Below, in pieces: positions 19,821-31,310 of a stretch of DNA of 36,722 bases. Location: NCBI GenBank assembly GCA_002633005.1, contig NMRA01001239.1:1-36722 (forward strand). Reading direction: 5' to 3'. The translations under genes were made by a program, and so were the position numbers. The notes beneath the pieces are model-generated. The model was not told the DNA's origin, did no database searches, and saw only the letters and a list, made by a program, of their open reading frames with translations. This DNA is from Phoronis australis (Eukaryota > Phoronida > Phoronidae). Within the stretch, counting starts at the first letter, position 1, and each line of letters starts with the position of its first letter.

Positions 19821-21260
19821 TTGGGTTCTCTCTTGGCCTGGGCTTTTTCAAGTACCACGATACTGGGAACGTACCACAGCAACGGTACTAATTTTTATGC
19901 ACCCATATATTTATATGTGGACGCATGTTGCCGTCATCTCCGTCCGTCCGTCCATTTGGGCGGCGTCCGTCCGGCGTCAGGCGTCGCTGCATTATCTCCA
20001 AAACCCTTTGACATACGTTCATGAAATTTGGCACATGTGTTCCATTTATAAATGGGACGGCATGTGCGAACTTTCGGACGGATCCGACTACCGGTGTGAC
20101 CCCTAGTGGCAATTTGAGTTTATTACGCTTACCTTTGTATCTTCAAAAGTCTTGAACGGATTTTCATGAAATTTGGTATGTACAGTGTAGGCACCTATTA
20201 GTGAGATGACGCTTTCCTGCCGTTTTCAGATGGATTCGACATAGTTTGCGCCACCTAGTGGCCATTTTTAGTGTTTTCGAGTCTGTTTTTGTGCGTCCAC
20301 CCCTCTCTCAACCAAACCGCTCAAAGGATGATTGTGAAAATTGGCATGTATATGCTTACTATGTAGAGGACGGTTGACGATGATTTTCCGACGATTTCGA
20401 CCACTATGGCGCCTCCTAGTGGCAGTTTTGTTTTTTGCGCCTATGGCTGTATCTCCTAAACCGTTCGCAGGATAGTTACGAAATTGCGTAAGTATATTTA
20501 TATGATGTTACAACGGAAGATGACGACTTTTGGACGGATCCGACTACCGGTGTGCCCACTAGTGGCAATTTTAATTTTTTTTACGCTTACCTCTGTATCT
20601 TCACAAGTCCTTAACGGATTTTCATGAAATTTGGTATGTAGGCACCTATTTGTGTGATGACGCTATCCTCCCGTTACCTAGTTTGCGACACCCAGTGGCC
20701 ATTTTTACTGTTTTTGAGTCTGTTTTTGGCGTCCACCCATCTATCAACCAAACCACTATAAGTATGATTGGCATGTATGTTCTTACTATGAAGAGGACGG
20801 TTGACGCTGAACTTCTTATGACTTTGATTACTGTGGCGCCTCCTAGTGACAGTTTTTTTTGCGCCCATGGCTGTATCTCCCAAACCGTTTGCAGGATCTT
20901 TACTCAATTTAGCAAATGTGTTTATGTGATGTTGACAACGGACGATGACGCCTTTAGGATAATTCTGACTACCGGTATGCCTCAAGTGGCAATTTTAGTA
21001 TTTTACATTGACCTCTGTATTTTCATAGGTCTTCAGGTGTATACTTTGTGTTACTTCGTGACTTTGAAGGAAAAGTTCCAAGTAGAAATTTGTTTCTGGC
21101 ATTCTAATGCTGTACTAAGCTCGTATGTTGGTAAATTTGTTTTTAATTCTAGGTTTCTGTTGTGCTTTCAGCAACTGATGTACATGTATAGGATGTGCTT
21201 GTATTATGAAGATCACTCACATTTTGCCCCTAGCCTGTTGAGGAGACAATGACCATGCCT
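19821..21260 (+). repeat. GTCCGTCC-headed tandem repeat element, locus 1
   Basis: The head is CGTCATCTCCGTCCGTCCGTCC then GGCGTCCGTCCGGCGTC (about 19934-19980). It is followed by repeated modules: TGTATCTCCNAAACCGTT, GGATTTTCATGAAATTTGG, GGACGGATCCGACTACCGGTG and CCTAGTGGCANTTTT. These recur at about 20000, 20145, 20320, 20455, 20595, 20740 and 20875, alternating two related module types. The same family occurs at 31860-32935 in the same orientation. The 200-codon open frame at 20650-21252 is made of these modules and is not a gene. Confidence 0.8.
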
Positions 21261-21687
21261 TTCCATTTTGCAAAGTACAACATACTACATATACAGTGTA
21301 TGCCCTCTACTGGCCACTTTATGATAACAGTAAACAACCCTAGAAGGATACCGTATGCGGTGCAATTGTGGGCGCATTTCAACGCTCTGCGTTGCTCTTG
21401 TTCATTTTCGTATTAAAATTCCTGTTCATCATTTAGCTTTAAAATTTTGGGCATACGATAGGTCATACCTTTGAGCCGCTCCGTAGTCATTAGTAAATGT
21501 ACGTGTGTATACCAAGTGCAAACCAATGGTAGAAAAATTCATTTCTGAAAGCTTCACTAAACCTAAGGCCCAATTTCTATTTTTTCGCTTTCCTTTCATG
21601 CTGCAGTGTTGCAAATCAACTTTAATGAGGTCAAAACTCTATGTTAGTGTTCAACTTCTGTTTTTTTGTATTGGAGCGAATTGTAAT

Positions 21688-21775
21688 GTGTGTTCCATAT
21701 TATTGCAGTGTGTTTTTCATAGTATTTTAATGTGTCTTTCATAGTATTGTTGTGTGTGTTTCATAGTAGTGTAAT
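21688..21775. repeat. Short imperfect minisatellite (TGTGTNTTTCATAGTATT)
   Basis: Three to four imperfect copies of about 26-28 bp, such as GTGTTTTTCATAGTATTTTA and GTGTCTTTCATAGTATTGTT. A low-information simple repeat. Confidence 0.6.
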
Positions 21776-21779
21776 TTTG

Positions 21780-23200
21780 GTGGTACTCAACGGTTTTTGC
21801 TCTTTGGCTTAAAAAGCCAGTAAAATGTCCAACCTAACAGTCTGTTCCTAATCTTTGACCAAAGACCTCTAAACCTTACACAAATTCTACTGAATTTGAT
21901 TCTAAATTTGATTTTTCCATCTTGCAACTCCTGGATATTCAGCCAATCAATTGAAAACAACCAGCAGATATACAATATGTAAAGGCACTGAGGTCAGGTA
22001 AATCCAACTATTTCGTGCAAACCGTGTGTTGAAGAGCATTGTAATTTCTGCGTCAGAGTGTTAAATTCGTTTCTGTGACTATGATAAAAACAAGGTTGTG
22101 TAATCAACATTTTATTGTATTATGTAATTACCCTAGGTTTTGCGTAAACGTTGGTCTGAAGACGTCATTTTTTCGATTAGTGTCAAAAACAGCTTCAATT
22201 TGAGGCCTGTGCAGTTTTGAAGTCTCGAAGTGTTCACTACTTCAGTTTTTAGGGCTCTCTGGATTTTGGAGGAACTGACAATTCTTTATTGCCGGAGACT
22301 CCGGGTGTAAAATGAGTCGCTGGACCAAACTTATACTTATTGGGTCTTTAGCTGTCTTGAGAAATAAGCTTAACCAACTTGGAGTTCTTCTAAAGTCCAT
22401 AAATAACTTCTTGTCTGCCTATCTAACCAAAATGCACGAGGCTCTAATCCAAATTGAGAAGGTGGTCTTTTGATGCTGTGTACCCTTTAAACACAGTCGG
22501 AATTGCATAAGTACAAGTAGACTATGACATTACAAGACATGAGAGTTCAAGAAATACTGTGCAAGCCACTTATATGACGCAATGTCACATCATCGCTAGC
22601 TATATATACATGTACATTAACTTTCTCTTGTTATTGCATGTATGCTATATATCCTAATGCTACATGAGTTACCATTGTATGTGTTAAGCCGTTTGTGTGA
22701 TTTAGACATAAATTAAAGTTTGCTGCAGCTACATATGTTTCTATTGTTGCTTTCGGGACTTAGACGTAATTTAAAGTTTGTTTCCCCTGACTTGATCTAT
22801 GTACAGCATCAATTTGTGGTACTCAAAGTATTCCATTTGGTTGTCTTACAAAAGAATCATTTTTAAGTTGATTTATGAGGCAAATTTGTGTAAACAGATA
22901 TAAGCGTGTTGCGACAGTAAAAACTATGAATATGGAACCGTTTAGTGATCGATATACATGTCCCAACATTAGAGTTTTTGAAGGGTAGAGTGTGGGGAAG
23001 CAATACAATTAGCGATTTCTAGTGTCGCTGCACATTGGCGAAGTAATAGTTTACTTGTGTTGTTGGTTGGCCTATTACAAAACAGTTATTCAAGTTTATT
23101 CGATGTCGTACATGTATTCGTCAATTTCCATAATATGACGTTTTCAATTCTATCACTGCTTATTACCGTATTGATATACGTTGACAATAATTCCATGCGG
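21780..23200. other. Non-coding stretch, no gene seen
   Basis: AT-rich sequence with open frames of about 60 codons at most. A small diverged duplication (TTAGACATAAATTAAAGTTTG and TTAGACGTAATTTAAAGTTTG, about 22700-22770) is the only structure I noticed. Confidence 0.45.
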
Positions 23201-23204
23201 TAAC

Positions 23205-24345
23205 TGACGAACAACGTGCTGACTGAACCTGCACTTATTTGTACTTCAACAAAATGTAATTAGCTGCAACATTAGAATAAAAAAGAACAGTGATCATCTG
23301 TAATTCGTATGTGTGTCTTGTTATTTAATAAAGTATTGAAAGTTGCTTGCCAAAACTTTAAGCGGTTCACTGAAATTTTATCCCAGGTGCTTTTATAATG
23401 ACAATTGGTCTTGGTTCCATTAAAATTGTGCCGAACACAGTTACTGAATCAAAGGGAGTTTCTCCACTGGAACTTCAGCTTTAGTCACACAGAAACCACA
23501 GAATAACAACAAACCCATCGAGTGAATTTAAAGGATAGCAACTAATACACCGCATGAACATTCGGGGCCATTTTAAATCATTTGTCGTATATGTATAACT
23601 TTTCAATCTCAAGCCAAATGTTGTATTTGATTAAGAACACACTCGTGCATAACGAAAAGCGAAGGCAAACGTTTGGGGAATCATTTTGTTTAAAACAGGA
23701 TTTTGTGGTTATCCTTATTTTGAAGCTCAAAAACTTTACTTAAGTCACTCTCAATAAGACAATATGACAGTGCCGAAACTCACGAACATCATCGTACTGA
23801 CTGAAAGTGCACTTATCTGTACACTGTATTTTGTACATTTCAACAAAATATAATTAGCTGCAATATAAGAAGAAAGAAATACAATGGTTCTCTGCATTCC
23901 ATGTGTTTGTCATGTTATTCGATAAAGCACCGAAAGTTTTGACCACATTCCCACTTGGTTCATAGGAAATTCGTTCGACGCAGTCATTTTTGTACCAAAA
24001 GTTGTTGTTGGCTTCCAGTAAAGGTTTGATAAACAAGTTATTGAAGCGAAACAAGTTTCCCCATGCCGAATTTCAGTTTTAGTCACGTAGAAAACAAAAT
24101 AACAGCAATTCACCGAGCCCATTAAAAGATAACAACTAATACACCGCGTGAACATACATGTAAGGGGTCGTTTTATTTCATTTTTTTGCACGTGTACAGT
24201 ATAACTAGTCAATCTCAAGCAAACGTTTGTGCGAACACACAAGAGCACAATGAAAGGAGAAGGCAAACGTTTTCTTTTTGTTTCTTAATCGTTTTTGGTT
24301 AAAATAGGATTTTGTGATTATTCTTAACAAACTTTGAAGTCCAAA
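23205..24345. repeat. Old tandem duplication, period about 580 bp
   Basis: The block 23205-23740 and the block 23790-24345 share an ordered series: TGCACTTAT.TGTAC, TTCAACAAAATNTAATTAGCTGCAA, TTTAGTCAC, AACTAATACACCGC.TGAACAT, CAATCTCAAGC, AAGGCAAACGTTT and ATAGGATTTTGTG. The copies are strongly diverged. Neither has a consistent long reading frame; the minus-strand frames inside differ between copies. Confidence 0.75.
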
Positions 24346-24690
24346 GATTACGTACATGTACGTCATTGCCGAATTGATGTTCGCTGCCAGGATCACTTTC
24401 CGCCATCTTTTAAGTCTACATTAATTCGTTGGATGAACATCCGTTGATTTTGCACTATGTATGACTTAGTTAGTAGTAATATTGAATTTGCTTTCATCGG
24501 TCCCTACCCGTCTCCATGGCTCAACTTCACCGTAGTAGTGTTTGCACAGATGACACGATTAGAGGAGACTGCGTCATTCATTGGCATTGAACGTGCGTGG
24601 TTGCTAAACCACTATCGCAAAAATATCGTTGGCCAAAACGGTGAACGTTAAGCACTTACATGTTCATTGCTTGTGTAAGCTGATTATTGC

Positions 24691-25155
24691 TAGAGGTGTG
24701 AAGTTATCTGCGGCGTAAAGTCGTTATTTACGTCTTAAAGTAATTATTTGAACGTCAAAGTAATTAGTTGTCAAGTTAAGTCATCAGTTACGGAAAAAAG
24801 TAATTATGTGTGGCGTAAAGTAAATATTTACTGCGTAAAGTAATTATTTATGACGTAAAAAATGATAAAGTACGACGTAAAGTAATTATTAGCTAAGCTA
24901 GAAGTTACTTTACGTCGTAAATATTTATTTTTGCTGCAAAAAATCCTTTACTCCGCAATCAATTACTTTACGTCTTGAATAATGACTACGCTGTAAAGAG
25001 TTACTTTACGCTGCAAATAATTACATTACGCTGCAAATAGGTTCGTTACGCTGCCATTATTTATTTTATGCAACAAATATTGTACTTTACGTCATAAGCA
25101 TTTCTTACGCTGCAATTAATTACCTGACGCTGAAATTAAGTATTCTACGCCTCTA
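24691..25155. mobile_element. Foldback element built of ~25-bp GCGTAAAGTAATTATTTA repeats
   Basis: The left arm is a series of GCGTAAAGTAATTATTTA-like units (about 24713-24895). After a centre at TTAGCTAAGCTAG (about 24890) the right arm is a series of the reverse complement, TTACTTTACGYNGCAAATAA (about 24905-25140). The outer ends are matching inverted termini: TAGAGGTGTGAAG on the left and, reverse-complemented, TAGAGGCGTAGAA on the right. There is no coding sequence. I could not identify a target duplication (flanks ATTATTGC and ACAAGAAT). Confidence 0.75.
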
Positions 25156-25789
25156 ACAAGAATTATCTTATGTTCATAATTATCTGTGTAATGTTCAACC
25201 ATTTGGTCAAGGATACACAATAGGGTATAAAGGGAGTCTAGAAGTAAATGTCAGTAATTGCTATAAAGCAGCGAAAGAGCTCCCAAAAAGTACACGTACA
25301 TGTAGTGTGGTTTGGATGCCGTAAAATGGACCCAGAAACAAAACAGCAGAAAATGCGTTTCTGCTATTTTGGTATACTTGCTAGCATGGTATGGCAAAGT
25401 GCAGGCATTTTCAGATTTCGAATTGAAGGTGATCGTCAAACGATTTTTGCTTATGCAGTGTCTATTTTGATTGTGGATTGGTAAATTGACATGCACGCGA
25501 GTGTGCGCTTGTGTGTGTTTTCACTCTTTTACATTCAATACACGCCGACGGTAATTCCACCATAGGCAGTTTTCTGCCGTAGCTCAAACAAAACCCAAAC
25601 ATTTAACACTGTGTTCCTGCAGTGAGAAAACCTTGGCGAGCATGTTCACAGTATTTGGGAAAAGTAGGTCCAGACTAAATAAAAACTTTGGCCCGTGAGG
25701 AAAAGTTCTCTTGCCAATCATTGTAAATGGTACACAGCTTTACACACTTCATACGAGCAACAAATTTGATAGAAAAGGCTTTTAAAGTT

Positions 25790-26370
25790 ACACGTCACTA
25801 CTTCGAAGGTTCGCTACTTCGAAGATTCACTACTTCGAAGGTTCGCTACTTCGAAAGTCCACTTCTCCGAAGATTCACTACTCAGAAGGTTCGCTACTTC
25901 GAATTTCTTCACTTCATTAATCTGGTTGCTTGCTGGTGGGTCGGAACTGACCTCAAAAAGCATTCTACATGTATTAGTCTCCATCATGTAGTTACCATTT
26001 AAAGAGTGTGCAAGAGTTGAATAGTGTTAAAACATTGATAACATTGTTTACAAATGAGCTCAGTTCCAAACACCGAAAATCGTGATTGTTGGATCTTACT
26101 AAAGACTCAGTCTCAATCAGGGACAACATCCGGGGCACGGGTCAGGTTTCAAGTGACCATTGGTGGGATTCTCTGACTTTGTGAAGACTGCAAGGGAAAG
26201 GGTAGCCTTAATTCTAAGCAAATTTAGTTTCGACAGGCCGTGCGTGCGGTTAAGTCGGATGAAGTTGAGGCGCAACGGCCCTATATTACCTCATTGAAAT
26301 TATGCGAACTTGACATGGATTTGATGAATGTAGCGTTGTTGATAATTCATCAATATTCCTTGTTCAAATT
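25790..26370 (-). repeat. Dispersed repeat family B, copy 3, with TTCGAA minisatellite
   Basis: The minus strand repeats the family order: GAATATTGATGAATTATCAA near 26360, then GGCCGTTGCGCCTCA, AGTCTTCACAAAGTC and TTGCACACTCTTTAAA. It ends in a clean minisatellite at 25797-25905 (TTCGCTACTTCGAAGG/TTCACTACTTCGAAGA, period about 17). This is the best preserved TTCGAA array of the three copies. Confidence 0.65.
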
Positions 26371-26608
26371 CTTTTAACATGATACTAACCCTGTCACGAT
26401 TTCCACCACTCTTCGTTAATGCACCTGGCGTCAATCTTCCAATTTGAAAATATACCAAACCCGGTTTTGCCCCATTGACAGATCCTAAAACGACTTTCCT
26501 GTCCAGAACTCTGAAACAAAATAATGCTTTGCAAAGGCTAGACAATTAACCTTTAAAAGCTTTTAGGAAAGTGAAAAATCCTTTTAAAGTCTGCTAAAGG
26601 GGCAAAAG

Positions 26609-26926
26609 TGACCTACTTTTAGGGAGTTACACGGCATCTGTGAGAAAAGACCACCCACCATAGACCATAATGTCCAATTGTGAGGTAGTGCCCATGAATT
26701 CTTAGTTTATTCCTACTTTTACCTTTCAAGATTGACGTCAATGATCCATCAGCAGGTGAGAGAACGAGGATTGTTTAAAATCATCTAAACAGGGTTTAGA
26801 ATCCTTTTTGGAGAAAAATGCATCGATTAATAGTTCATACACCGCATATCTCAGTTTGGACATTATGGTCCTTGGTGCGAGATCTTTTCCCACAGTTGCC
26901 GTGTAATTCGCAAAAAGCGTAGGTCA
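26609..26926. mobile_element. MITE with ~90-bp inverted ends
   Basis: The left end TGACCTACTTTTAGGGAGTT then ACACGGCATCTGTGAGAAAAG and GACCATAATGTCCAA is matched by the reverse complement of the right end, TGACCTACGCTTTTTGCGAATT then ACACGGCAACTGTGGGAAAAG and GACCATAATGTCCAA. The element is about 318 bp, so more than half of it is inverted repeat. The centre is non-coding. Confidence 0.75.
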
Positions 26927-27329
26927 GAATTATCCGTGCAACAAAGTTCGAAAGAACTTTTCAAAACTTTCCGCAAACATTTGAGGGTTGTTTAGGGTTA
27001 CAGAGTATAATTTTTTTACAGAGAACTGGACTGGAAATTCATTTTTAGTATCTATCAATAGGTCAAATTCAGATATGGTATCTCTTTAAAAATGCAAAAG
27101 CGCACTTATTTTTCCGTATTTGTAGGACATGCGGACAATTTCGTACGCTTTGAAATCAATAATACTTGGATGTTGTTTCGGTATAGGTACGCAACTCAAC
27201 GCATCTAATTACCAACGTAACGTTTATTTTTGCCTGCAAAAGTATAAAAATTGAACCTGATGTCGAAATTTTAGATATTTTTGGAGTTGTGAGCCTTTAG
27301 AATACTTTCTTCTTCCCATTTCCTGCGAT

Positions 27330-27650
27330 GTAAGAAACGTGCAACAATACAACCAGATGAAAAATTTCGTCAAGTCATTCTCAGACTAAAAACTTAAGTG
27401 CAAGAATGTAATGTGGTGTAATCACTTAATTTACGCACTCCTGATTTGAAAGTTTGGCGGGAGGTAACGCGAGAACGTTCTCTTTATGGACCACATTACA
27501 AATCCGAATTTGAGTCGCATTCTATGCGAGCAACAGTCACGGCATCTTCAGTTCCGTCTCATCTCAGGAACATAGAGCTGAAAGTCATCGTTATATATAT
27601 AGATTTTCCTTTCCTCTAATTTACCTATTGCCAGGATTAACGGACAACTT
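27330..27650 (+). repeat. Dispersed repeat family A, copy 2
   Basis: Inverted partner of 4560-4900 (shared words are listed in that entry). It precedes a 86-codon open frame at 27714-27974 that begins at a TTG and has no recognisable content. Confidence 0.65.
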
Positions 27651-28224
27651 AGAACGTAGTATTATTGACACACCTATGTTTCCAAGCCGCCATTTTATCC
27701 GACAAACAACACGTTGCCGGGTAAAACTTATTGTTTGTTAGTCGACGTTACGCAAGGGGCGGAGCTTACGATCTGTCAATTAAGCTGCGTCAAGGGCCTT
27801 TCTGAAAACTCTACAGTGTCGACCTTAACAAAATATCAAAGGTCCATCGTTCCACAAATTCGAACCACCTCCTGGCAATGCTGTCTACGGGCCTACAAAT
27901 GCGCGGGCCAACTTCACCAGCGCCGAGATCTAAAGTGGGGTTTTTGTTGGATGCAGTGGCTCAGAAGATTTTGAGGATAAAAACTTCATTCTCAACAAAA
28001 TTTCAAGTTAATAAACGAAATCCAATCAAAAATACTGAAGATGTCTAATAAGACAATTATTGATGTGAATTCTTTTGGTTTTAAAATAGCTTTTTATTCA
28101 TCGATTAAATCAATTTTTTGCTTCACTTCTTCAGTCCCTATAAATAATCGAGCCACGAGTAGTGAAATGTTTGGAAACCCCGTCATTTGAATTATGCTAT
28201 TGGAATCAACAAGTGCATTCTGTG

Positions 28225-28745
28225 ATTTCATCAACAACTATTTAGCACACACACACACGCATACACATGCGTAACATTGGTACCAATGTCAAACACAATT
28301 CTTTGAAATATGCCGAATGAAGTGTGGCTCCATGCTCTCGTGCAGCTCCAAAACCGATGCCATTTCTGAGCAATTTTCACGTACATGTACATGTATCTAG
28401 GAAATTTGAACACAGAGGCGTTCTCAGTCATAGTGTTATCACTGCAGCTTCCACAAACGCGCCTCTTTTCATTTCTGATCAAGGCAGTTTTCAGCGGACT
28501 TTCCTAACAACTCCTCACTAGTAAAAACAACGACGGCGGAGACGATCTTCCACCCATTATGTACAAACTCCAAAACATAATTTGTTTCTAATTTTTGGCT
28601 TGTTCCATTGAAAAGGGGTATTAAAGGCTATTCAACCTCTTGAGATGTATTAATAAAAATCTTTTTGAGACAAAGGGTCTTGGTGGTAACTATTTAACAT
28701 GCACACGCACGCATACACATGCGTAACTTTGGTACCAAGTGACCG
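28225..28745. repeat. Pair of CA-rich blocks about 460 bp apart
   Basis: TATTTAGCACACACACACAC, GCATACACATGCGTAACATT and GGTACCAATG at about 28230-28288 are echoed by TATTTAACATGCACACGCAC, GCATACACATGCGTAACTTT and GGTACCAAG at about 28690-28740. This may be an old local duplication or two ends of a small element. Confidence 0.55.
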
Positions 28746-29104
28746 ACTACACGTGTACAGCAGTAGCTTTGAACGCAAATTACTACTTGGTGTTCAAGGA
28801 ACTATAGTGAGGTAAAATTTTGCATGGTACTGCAAAAGTGTCTTAGGATTGTCACCGTATAAATAATTTATACAAATGCATCACATAAAAGCACACACAC
28901 ATAGTGTATATCATGCCAGTAGGAAGACAAAAAATCATTGGGGGGCACAAACTAATTTTACTTCGCCAAACTACTCCCCCTTTCTATTGCCACCACCTCA
29001 ACCAACCGCCCCTGTTCTCCGGATGCCGCCGTATTTGTAACGAACGTCCCACGTTCGCCATAGGTGGGGGGAGCAATTCCGGGGCTGCAGCCCTCAGGAT
29101 TTAG

Positions 29105-29401
29105 GTAGCCCGTGAACTAACAAAGTTTGGAGGGGAGTACAATGGGTCCAGAGCCAGCGCACTGACAGGTAGCGGGGAGCTTTCTAAAGTAACTGTAGTT
29201 GAGGTCTCACAATGTGAAGACACGAAAATCGATGAAATGAACCTCAGTTATGATACACTGGAGACAGGCAGCGTAGCTCGTACAGTACCTATCCGTCTGC
29301 GCTCTGGCTTTAAGGTCAAGATTCGCTTTATTATGATCCAGTTTCGGGAAAAGTTCGTTTTATTATGGTCATTGTTTGAAGGAATTTTTTTGAAAAGGTG
29401 A
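29105..29401 (+). other. Unrecognised 99-codon open stretch without a start codon
   Basis: The frame opens after a TAG at 29102-29104 and closes with TGA at 29399-29401. The first part has protein-like composition (ELTKFGGEYNGSRASAL, TVVEVSQCEDTKIDEMNL, ARTVPIRLRSGFKVKI), while the last third becomes hydrophobic and T-driven, suggesting that any real coding ends near 29365. The first in-frame ATG is far inside. It could be an exon (possible acceptor GGATTTAG at 29104), a repeat-derived fragment, or chance. I do not recognise it. Confidence 0.25.
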
Positions 29402-29497
29402 AGTACCGAGGTTCCTAGTATAGGGCCTTTGGTTCTGTTTCAAAATCCTTATGTAAAATACGGCCGGTAGCCCAATTTCAGGTGGCTGGGGAAAATG

Positions 29498-29791
29498 ATA
29501 CAGAGTGTGTCCCAAAATGTACACACTTCAACGCTTGGAGTTCAAATTCAGTTCCCGTTGATATTTCAGATTCTGTGCAGGCCTAATGCATGGTAACACC
29601 ATATTTTTAACGTGGGTGTCTCAATCATGGCGCACTCCATCTGTGTAGTATGCACGGGAATGGCAAGCCAACGATTCAATCTTGAAGAACAAAAATTTAT
29701 TGCACAATACTACTGGAAACAAAGAACATCAAAGAAGTGCAAAAACGACCTTTCCAAGTTAATAAGAAATGAGTTTAATTTTACTTTCTAG
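29498..29791 (+). mobile_element. Mariner-type transposon remnant with transposase N-terminus
   Basis: It starts with TACAGAGTGTGTCCCAAAAT then GTACACACTT, the style of terminal inverted repeat seen in mariner-related elements. At 29660-29791 an ATG frame reads MASQRFNLEEQKFIAQYYWK and then a basic stretch, 43 residues in all. It resembles the first helix-turn-helix of a mariner-like transposase and ends at a premature stop (TAG 29789). The catalytic part and the right terminus are absent. The family call rests on recognition of this short start. Confidence 0.5.
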
Positions 29792-29864
29792 TACACTTTT
29801 TTCGATCTAGGGTTTGTGACTTTACACCAGTAGACAATTTGAATTGTGAGAACATTTCGGTGCG

Positions 29865-30475
29865 ACTTTGCAGAGCTGTCTGATGTTCATCAGTATCTTT
29901 TAGAATTATGTCAGAAAGAAAATCATTTAGTGTACTTTGCTATTTGAGATGTGATGATATTTCGAAGTTTCCCAATGTCAGCTTGCAACTAGATTCAGTG
30001 AAGCATCACCATTTCTTACAATATTAGCTTCTAATAGTAAAAAAATCATCTATCAATCAGTCGATTTTCCTGAATGCATGAACATGTAAATCAAAAGCAA
30101 ACATTCGATTCCTTGAGCAATGCGTTCACCTTGATTCCATTTTGATCTCCTGTTTGTGAGTGTAAACGGCAAATCTTGTACCAACGTCAAAAAAGCAATG
30201 CATTTATTGTCTTTTGAATTGTTAGTACATTTTTGGCAACTGTCAAAATTTCATCAATGTCTTTGGGAGTTTTTTTAGATGGGCAAAAACCGTGAAAGTG
30301 TACTTTACTATTTGGAGATCAGGTTATAAAGTTTTTCCAACTTCAGGCTGCAACTAAATCCTCTGAAACGTCATAAAATCTTACAAAATTAGCTTTTAAA
30401 TGCCAAAAATAATCTATTACGAAACTGTCGATTTTCGTAGATACATAGGCTAAACATGTAAATCAGAAACCACCA
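29865..30475. repeat. Old tandem duplication, period about 365 bp
   Basis: Ordered shared words in 29870-30110 and 30235-30475: CATCA.TRTCTTT, AGTGTACTTT.CTATTTG, GCAACTA.ATYC, AGCTTNTAA, then TCGATTTTC and AACATGTAAATCA. Diverged; non-coding on both strands. Confidence 0.6.
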
Positions 30476-30954
30476 ACCGGGGGAACATGGGAGATGTAGC
30501 ATGTATGCTCATTTCAAAGGTAACTGTAACTGCTCACGAATTAAACTTTAACTTAAAATAGCTGAATACTTTGTTTAGACTGCGAGTACCTTGAGTATAG
30601 TCATTCGACATCAACACGGTCATCACAAATTGTAGACCCAACAGTCTTTTCGACATGTGCGAATGCTTGAAAAACAACACTCCTAGTAACAACAAATACT
30701 ATTCTTGTTATACTATAGATAAAGGTAACAATGTTTTATAAATAATCAATGGAAATAGTTATTTTGTGTAAATAACAAATAATGGTCTTCACGTTCTTCA
30801 AAATTCCACCTTTTCGATGGCGGTCAATCCTATTGTATTTTTCAAACTTTTGGTTGTTTGGGTCGAATGTCTTGATACTGCTGTGCTGGGCACACGTGTT
30901 TTGTGCTTTGGTGAATTTGGAATATCAACTTCCCCTCGAGATTCGTTTTACTCA

Positions 30955-31310
30955 CCAGTGCCGGATTTACACGTACAGAGGGACAAAGGGACAATTCCCC
31001 GAATAGCCCCGCCGAGAGAAGGCCCCCTGTGAAAGGGGTCACTTTAAGATGAAAAGCTAAACATCATTAAGCTTGGAAAAGCGTTACACTTCATTCCATC
31101 TTCGTGTGACCCTGCAAGAAGAGAGCGCCCTAAACATTAAAGCCGGTTGCACGATTTACAAAAAAGTAAAAACTAAAGATAATCGATTCCAACATTGGGC
31201 TCTCTCTCCGGGAGTATTGCCTTAATAATTTGTAAATAAAAAGAGTCACGTAAAGGGGGCCACGTGAATGCCATTAATGCCACCTTCAAGGACTGGGCCC
31301 CTAAATATGA
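30955..31310. mobile_element. Possible hAT-like debris (CAGTGCCGGATTTA end)
   Basis: CAGTGCCGGATTTACACGTA at about 30956, followed by GGGACAATTCCCCGAATAGC, matches the style of a hAT terminus (CAGTGCCGGATTTA). The GC-rich GGGCCCCTAAAT block near 31300 is typical of the interior of such elements. The opposite terminus was not found, so the limits are uncertain. Confidence 0.35.

Noticed and set aside
20650-21252. 200-codon open frame on the + strand
   Set aside because: It is built from the tandem modules of the GTCCGTCC-headed repeat; the equivalent modules at 31855-32938 do not keep the frame, and the peptide has no recognisable domain.
24457-24651. 64-codon + strand frame next to the foldback element
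   Set aside because: Short, no recognisable family, no splice logic, and not related to the adjacent element's ends.
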